Of a stretch of DNA of 64,000 nucleotides, positions 63,735 through 64,000 are shown in pieces. This DNA is from Streptomyces sp. CG 926 (GTDB lineage: Bacteria > Actinomycetota > Actinomycetes > Streptomycetales > Streptomycetaceae), in contig NZ_QGGZ01000004.1 in assembly GCF_003148825.1 (NCBI RefSeq), positions 434,001 to 498,000 of the forward strand, written 5' to 3'. A program made the translations under genes and the position numbers. The notes below the pieces were generated by a model. That model was not told where the DNA came from. It did no database searches and worked only from the letters and a program-made list of their open reading frames with translations. The first letter of the stretch is position 1. Each line of letters opens with the position of its first letter.

Positions 63735-64000
63735 GTGCCACCCGGCCGCTGCCCGCCCGGGCCCTGGCCGCCGCCGACGCCCTCGGTGCCCGGCTGAGCG
63801 CCACCCGTACCGAGCCCGCCACCAACCCCCAACTGGAAGCGCTGGCACTGGCCGTGACGGCCAACCAGCCCGTCCTGCTGTGGGGTGAGCCGGGCATCGG
63901 CAAGTCCGCCGGTATGGAGCAGCTCGCCACCGCGCTCGGCGTACCGCTGGAGACCGTGATCGCCAGCGTGCACGAGCCGTCCGACTTCGCGGGGCTGCCC
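63731..64000 (+). CDS. MoxR-like AAA+ ATPase (partial, runs off the window)
   Basis: The first 90 residues only. Walker A GEPGIGKSAG follows a LEALALAVTANQPVLLWG strand, a MoxR/RavA-like start; SVHEPSDFAGLP is typical of that family. MoxR ATPases usually pair with a VWA-domain protein, which would be expected downstream. Coupled by ATGA to the ankyrin gene. Confidence 0.82.
   Translation, partial: MSATRPLPARALAAADALGARLSATRTEPATNPQLEALALAVTANQPVLLWGEPGIGKSAGMEQLATALGVPLETVIASVHEPSDFAGLP

Overview
The window is very GC-rich, gene-dense DNA from an actinomycete, almost certainly Streptomyces. The main evidence is a complete SapB (ram/amf) lanthipeptide cluster whose core peptide matches, as I remember it, the Streptomyces coelicolor sequence. 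Rare TTA (bldA-dependent) codons sit in likely developmental or secondary-metabolism genes, and ATGA/GTGA-coupled operons are common. Only protein-family recognition by eye was possible; no database search was run.

Layout. (1) 85-7264: ramC-ramS-ramA-ramB with a convergent ramR, making and exporting the SapB-type morphogenetic peptide. (2) 7656-21574: mostly housekeeping and accessory genes: a DGPF/ECF sigma pair, DUF4118 and DUF2809 membrane proteins, a palindromic MITE-like element, an old yellow enzyme with a divergent MarR regulator, then a three-helix protein, polyphosphate kinase 2, a P-type ATPase, a SulP permease, a membrane alpha/beta hydrolase and a CPBP protease. (3) 21859-28557: two convergent gene sets bracketed by homologous inverted leader regions of about 0.3 kb. 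They encode an opine (cucumopine) synthase-like protein, an FAD amine oxidase, an O-carbamoyltransferase and a histidine phosphatase on one side, and a nucleoside deaminase, an SRPBCC protein and a truncated opine-synthase paralogue on the other. I read this as an uncharacterised small biosynthetic locus. (4) 28710-33132: a coupled glycerol-kinase-like/FAD dehydrogenase operon. (5) 33540-51225: transport, regulation, signalling (two PP2C phosphatases), PrpB, and several regulator/target pairs with clear palindromic operators. (6) 51298-60377: a six-gene coupled operon matching the lipstatin lstABCDEF pathway: two KAS III proteins, a beta-lactone synthetase, a ketoreductase, a C-A-T NRPS and a formyltransferase. 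(7) 60738-64000: a tRNA-like RNA with a -10 box, followed by a coupled LRR, ankyrin and AAA+ (MoxR-like) operon that runs off the window.

The strongest leads are the tRNA-like RNA with its LRR/ankyrin/AAA+ operon, the opine-synthase-like locus between inverted leaders, and the lipstatin-type cluster. Four genes carry a TTA codon (ramR, the opine-synthase-like gene, an unknown gene at 33540 and lstA), which suggests shared developmental control by bldA.
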